Assembly (NCBI RefSeq): GCF_004122105.1
Contig: NZ_SBKN01000003.1
Span: forward strand, 248,001 to 312,000
Source: Flavobacterium stagni
Lineage (GTDB): Bacteria; Bacteroidota; Bacteroidia; Flavobacteriales; Flavobacteriaceae
DNA length: 64,000 nucleotides
Reading direction: 5' to 3'
Shown here: positions 60,585-64,000 of the stretch, one piece after another
How positions within the stretch are numbered: position 1 is the first letter of the stretch
Layout: each line of letters starts with the position of its first letter
Made by a program: the position numbers and the translations under genes
Notes under the pieces: model-generated
What the model was told of the DNA's origin: nothing
The model's database searches: none
What the model saw: only the letters and a program-made list of their open reading frames with translations

Positions 60585-61628
60585 ATGAACTTTATTAAAC
60601 AATTTCTTTTTTACGTACTCGTCTTAACTTCTTTATGTCACGGTCAGACGGTTATTAAAGAAAATGAGTCGGATACCTTTGTAAAAGGGGATATTGTTAC
60701 CGCTTTGGGCAGCAATATCATGGTTATCTATCAAGACAAAAAAAATACGTATTGGTTCGGTAGTTGGGAAACTGGGGTGTATCGATATGATGGTAAAACG
60801 TTGACCAATTACACCACAAATCATGGTTTGTACTCCAATCGTGTGGATGATATAAAGGAAGACCATTTAGGAAATATCTATTTCGCTGGGATGAATACCG
60901 ATGCTATACTCACCCAGTTCGATGGAAAATCATTTACTCAAATCCATGCTACTCCGAGTAATGATTGGAAACTTGAAGCCGATGATGTATGGCTAATCAA
61001 TGCCTATCAAAATAAACAAAAAGTTTTTCGATTGAACGGAACCAAACTCTATGAATTAACGCTTCCGAAACCACCAAATCTCAATAATCCTTTTGATGTG
61101 TATAGTATTTATAAAGATCAAAAGGGCAACATTTGGTTTGGCACCAATCCCGTTGGCGTATGTCGGTATAATGGAAAAACATTTGATTGGATTACAGAAG
61201 AAGATGTGACCGAATTTCGTAATGAAGGGTCAAATGGCGTACGTTCTATTACTGAAGATAAAAATGGTGATTTCTGGTTCAATACCGAGAACCGTTATAG
61301 TATTTACGATAGTATCACCATAAAAAGCAATTCGTTTTATACGCGACACGAGAGCATCGGGAGTTTAGATGGAAAAAATACTAAAGGCTTGAATGAATAT
61401 CTATCCACGGTTCGAGACAATGAAGATAATTTGTGGTTTGTCACCTACCGTGATGGTATTTGGAAGTATGATGGAACAAAAATCACCCATTATCCAATTC
61501 AAGAACAATCCAAAACAATTAAATTATACTGTATTTATAAAGACAACAAAGGTGAACTTTGGGTTGGGACTCCCGAATCAGGGGTTTATAAATATAATGT
61601 CCAAAACTTTGAAAAATTTAAACCCTAG
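60585..61628 (+). CDS. Two-component-regulator propeller (Reg_prop) protein, exported
   Basis: A 347-residue protein with a signal peptide (about residues 1-20) and six or seven Reg_prop-type blades, such as KKNTYWFGSWETGVYRYDGK, GNIWFGTNPVGVCRYNGK and GELWVGTPESGVYKYN. Such propellers normally form the sensor half of hybrid two-component systems. Here there is no kinase domain or membrane helix after the propeller, so it acts as a free periplasmic or surface propeller. No sorting domain is visible. Confidence 0.83.
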   Translation: MNFIKQFLFYVLVLTSLCHGQTVIKENESDTFVKGDIVTALGSNIMVIYQDKKNTYWFGSWETGVYRYDGKTLTNYTTNHGLYSNRVDDIKEDHLGNIYFAGMNTDAILTQFDGKSFTQIHATPSNDWKLEADDVWLINAYQNKQKVFRLNGTKLYELTLPKPPNLNNPFDVYSIYKDQKGNIWFGTNPVGVCRYNGKTFDWITEEDVTEFRNEGSNGVRSITEDKNGDFWFNTENRYSIYDSITIKSNSFYTRHESIGSLDGKNTKGLNEYLSTVRDNEDNLWFVTYRDGIWKYDGTKITHYPIQEQSKTIKLYCIYKDNKGELWVGTPESGVYKYNVQNFEKFKP

Positions 61629-61637
61629 TGTTCTTTG

Positions 61638-61670
61638 CTTGCTACGCAAAGTCTCCTGACTTTACGCCTC
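61638..61670. repeat. REP-like palindrome, copy 6 (imperfect)
   Basis: ACGCAAAGT, CTCCTG, ACTTTACGC, located 10 bp after the propeller gene. Confidence 0.7.
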
Positions 61671-61822
61671 ACTCCTCGAAATATGAAATAACCGTACACT
61701 CCCTAATTTGCAATTTTGACCCCTAAAATAGAGCCCCTAACGTAATATTCATTACTTTTAACTGACGTAATTTGTATCCGTTCTTACCATTCCCTTTATA
61801 ACCATTGCCAAAACCTTTAACC

Positions 61823-62422
61823 ATGAATTTTTTCAAACGCTTATTTTCGAAATCTAAATATCATTCGGATAACGAATCGAATGAACAATCGAATACGGAA
61901 CCCAATCTGACCGCTATTTATACTACCGATTATTTTGAACAACGGTATGTTCTTGCACCCATCGAACCCGAAATGTTGGAGGGCTGTTTTAAAATGATTG
62001 AGGGGTATTTTGTAGCCAATACAATTACGCGTCTTGAAGAGTTCCCGTTGCATCACCCCAAGAATCTGGACCTTGTGGATCAAGAAGGCTTTGGTTTTGT
62101 GCTGTATTGCAGTGCATTCCAATTGGGTGAAAGTGAGGCGACTTTATTTTTGGCGATGGCCTTTAGTGATTTCTTGATTCAGAAATACGGCTTTGTGTTG
62201 TATACCGATGCTACACCCGAATACCCGTTGCGGGGCATGACGTTAAAGTACGATCAAGACGGGGTGGTTTTATCGCTCTACCCTTTTGAATATGCTGCCA
62301 AAGTACTGCAAGGCAATGCTACTTTCAGCGAATTGGAAGACCGACTACAATCGCAACTGGCGGTAATGCCCGATATGCGTAACACGGTAAATCAGTTCTT
62401 AAATCGGGAGGAAACGGATTGA
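61823..62422 (+). CDS. Hypothetical cytoplasmic protein
   Basis: A 199-residue protein from ATG 61823 (MNFFKRLFSKSKYHS). The N-terminus is basic and then Asn/Glu/Ser-rich, followed by a mixed alpha/beta domain (LEGCFKMIEGYFVAN, then LFLAMAFSDFLIQKYG). No known motif is seen. Its sequence suggests a soluble domain, possibly peripheral to the membrane. The lipoprotein gene follows 54 bp later. Confidence 0.6.
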   Translation: MNFFKRLFSKSKYHSDNESNEQSNTEPNLTAIYTTDYFEQRYVLAPIEPEMLEGCFKMIEGYFVANTITRLEEFPLHHPKNLDLVDQEGFGFVLYCSAFQLGESEATLFLAMAFSDFLIQKYGFVLYTDATPEYPLRGMTLKYDQDGVVLSLYPFEYAAKVLQGNATFSELEDRLQSQLAVMPDMRNTVNQFLNREETD

Positions 62423-62476
62423 TAATTGTTTGAAAGTTGATTTTAACGCCATTTCCTATCTCTTCAATTCTTCTAT

Positions 62477-63038
62477 ATGAAACAAGCTGTGTTCAAATTC
62501 CTGTTGGGATTCTGTGTTTTACTTACGGTAACGAACTGTCAAAAGGACAAACCCGTTAAGAAAAAGGCCCCTTTTCTCTTTGATACCGTTGACCATTATT
62601 GTACCGACGACAACACTGCCCTTGGCACATCGTTGTATACTACATCCGCAACCTCGTATGATGAAGTCCAATTGAAGTATTCGAATATCCTTTTTAAAGA
62701 TTTACAACCAAAAAATAGGGATACCCTTTTTGTTGCCGAACTCCAAAATCTGGACTATACAAAAATGCGTATTGATTCAGGGGATGTCAAGGAATACCAA
62801 AGAATTTTTTCTCAAAAGTTTGGTAATTATCTGAGTGAAAATGCCTGTGAACCCTTTTACCGTGATGTGTATGTTTTTCGAAAAAAAAATAAAAATAGTT
62901 GGGATTGCCAAAATCTGTTTTGATTGCCAGATTATCAATTTCAGCAGTGAAAAAGACTACTGGCAACAGTTTGGGCATAGCGATAATTTGTATGAACTAG
63001 GACTGTTGAAACATAAAGAACTTACTGCTACAGAATGA
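62477..63038 (+). pseudogene. Hypothetical lipoprotein disrupted by a +1 frameshift at an A9 run
   Basis: The frame opens at ATG 62477 with a lipoprotein signal (lipobox near TVTNC, cysteine about residue 21) and would stop at 62923 after 148 residues. At 62881-62889 there is a run of nine A. In the +1 frame after it, the reading continues IKIVGIAKICFDCQIINF to a stop at 63038. With eight A instead of nine, the product is one continuous protein of about 186 residues. The downstream part reads like a natural domain end (CFDCQ, then YWQQFGHSDN). It could be a sequencing error, a recent mutation or a phase-variable gene. Confidence 0.65.
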
Positions 63039-63380
63039 AACGGAACTAATTAGAGTTGATTACGTTTGTTTGACAACCATTTAAAAGCAAGTAATTTGAT
63101 CCATTTTGAAAATTGGAAACCCAACATTTATTCTGCAGGCAATAATTTACTAATGCGCATATCAATACCTCTCTAAAGTCTTTACTAACTTCAGCATTTT
63201 TTAAAAAGGCAATCACTTTATATCACTAAAATTTAACAATGAATTTAAAATGTTTGTTGTACTTTAGTCTTCTATTTGGTTGCGATTGTGAGGTATATTT
63301 CTATTTGATGGAAAAATGCTACTCTTTTTTAAACTAAATACATTTATTATTCACCGAGTTCTATTTTTAAAATCGTTACC

Positions 63381-64000
63381 ATGAGAAAAAATCTTTACGT
63401 TTTCGCTTCATTATTATTGATTACTTTTTCGCATTCCCAAATTATCAATTTTCCAGACATTAACTTTAAGACACAACTTTTATCGGCACAGCCTGGAAAT
63501 GGCACCGCCTTTTACAACGGAACTTCGATTAAAATTGACTCTAACAACAATAATGAAATTGAGGTCAGTGAAGCGTTGATGGTACACACTTTAGACCTGT
63601 TTAATTCAGGGATTTCTGATCTTACTGGCTTGGAATATTTTACCAACCTACAACAACTTAACTGTGCCTATAACAGTATTTCGACTCTTAATCTTTCTCC
63701 ATTTCCTAATTTGGTAGGTTTTAATGCACATAACAATTCCATAGCCCAGCTCACGGTTTCCAACCTTAATAACCTGACCAATTTTACGTGCAACAACAAT
63801 GCAATGACTTCATTAATCGTGAGTAATTTACCCAGTTTACATACCCTTCATTGTGGACAAAATCTTTTGACACAACTGGATGTGAGTTCGCTCCCTAATT
63901 TACGCAATTTGCATTGTAATGATAATCAAATAAGCGCCTTGGATCTTTCCAACCAATCCCTATTGCGTTTAATCAATTGTTACAACAACCTTTTGGTAAC
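63381..64000 (+). CDS. Secreted leucine-rich-repeat protein, C-terminus cut by window edge
   Basis: The open frame from ATG 63381 runs off the right edge; 206 residues are visible. A signal peptide (about residues 1-18, ending SHSQ) is followed by INFPDINFKTQLL and then leucine-rich repeats with a period of about 21-22 residues (LQQLNCAYNSISTLNLS, LHTLHCGQNLLTQLDVS, LRNLHCNDNQISALDLS). This is the surface LRR family of Bacteroidota that normally ends in a T9SS sorting domain; that end is not visible here. Confidence 0.85.
   Translation, partial: MRKNLYVFASLLLITFSHSQIINFPDINFKTQLLSAQPGNGTAFYNGTSIKIDSNNNNEIEVSEALMVHTLDLFNSGISDLTGLEYFTNLQQLNCAYNSISTLNLSPFPNLVGFNAHNNSIAQLTVSNLNNLTNFTCNNNAMTSLIVSNLPSLHTLHCGQNLLTQLDVSSLPNLRNLHCNDNQISALDLSNQSLLRLINCYNNLLV

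Noticed and set aside
63239..63337. 32-codon frame with a lipoprotein-like start (MNLKCLLYFSLLFGCDC)
   Set aside because: Too short and without a plausible mature domain; at best the remnant of a lost gene.

Overview
The window looks like a chromosomal segment of a Flavobacterium-like member of the Bacteroidota. The pointers are PorX, the response regulator of the type IX secretion system (T9SS); a cargo protein with a T9SS type A sorting domain; TAnnTTTG-type promoter elements; AT-rich DNA with almost no Shine-Dalgarno sites; a prfB with the classical +1 frameshift; and several small membrane families typical of Flavobacteriia. No rRNA, tRNA, CRISPR array or transposase was recognised.

Positions 1-42,800 are dense housekeeping DNA. 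In order: a truncated serine beta-lactamase-like gene; porX, tsaE and an alanine dehydrogenase; a PLP-dependent cysteine-synthase-family enzyme; an S9 oligopeptidase; a YbaB nucleoid protein; threonine aldolase; prfB; a dienelactone hydrolase; a phosphate block (porin, PiT transporter, DUF47 regulator); an acyl-CoA carboxylase carboxyltransferase; a RluA pseudouridine synthase; an M1 peptidase; a MenE-like ligase with a CPBP protease; an ArsC-like protein; an outer-membrane barrel; CorA; hutI and hutG; a DEAD-box helicase; a TPR hybrid histidine kinase; EttA; HolA; a lone HsdR N-terminal domain; a glycosyltransferase; an OmpA lipoprotein; a Sua5/TsaC enzyme; and a UvrD/PcrA helicase. Convergent genes are often separated by clear bidirectional terminators.

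Positions 42,800-44,300 hold no gene. They are filled with short degenerate 'word' repeats.

Positions 44,300-53,900 form an accessory island in which every gene is on the + strand. Three near-identical 79-bp repeats (44,289, 46,681 and 49,775), each with a hairpin overlapping a Bacteroidota-type promoter, stand upstream of blocks of foreign-looking genes. Extended inverted repeats bounded by AAC...GTT-like ends follow several of the genes and resemble integron attC sites. The cargo is an unknown protein; a DUF4365-like QxK nuclease; a membrane coiled-coil protein; a membrane-tethered receiver domain translationally coupled to a cysteine-rich histidine kinase; a tight HAD / phosphoribosyltransferase / DprA-like (SLOG) operon; and a DUF6602-like nuclease. 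This is the best candidate for undescribed biology, most plausibly anti-phage or other conflict systems carried as cassettes.

Positions 53,900-64,000 are sparse. They hold small membrane or secreted proteins, a cytochrome c, a T9SS cargo protein, a beta-propeller protein, a frameshifted lipoprotein and a truncated leucine-rich-repeat protein. They are separated by at least six copies of a REP-like palindrome and by longer degenerate repeats.
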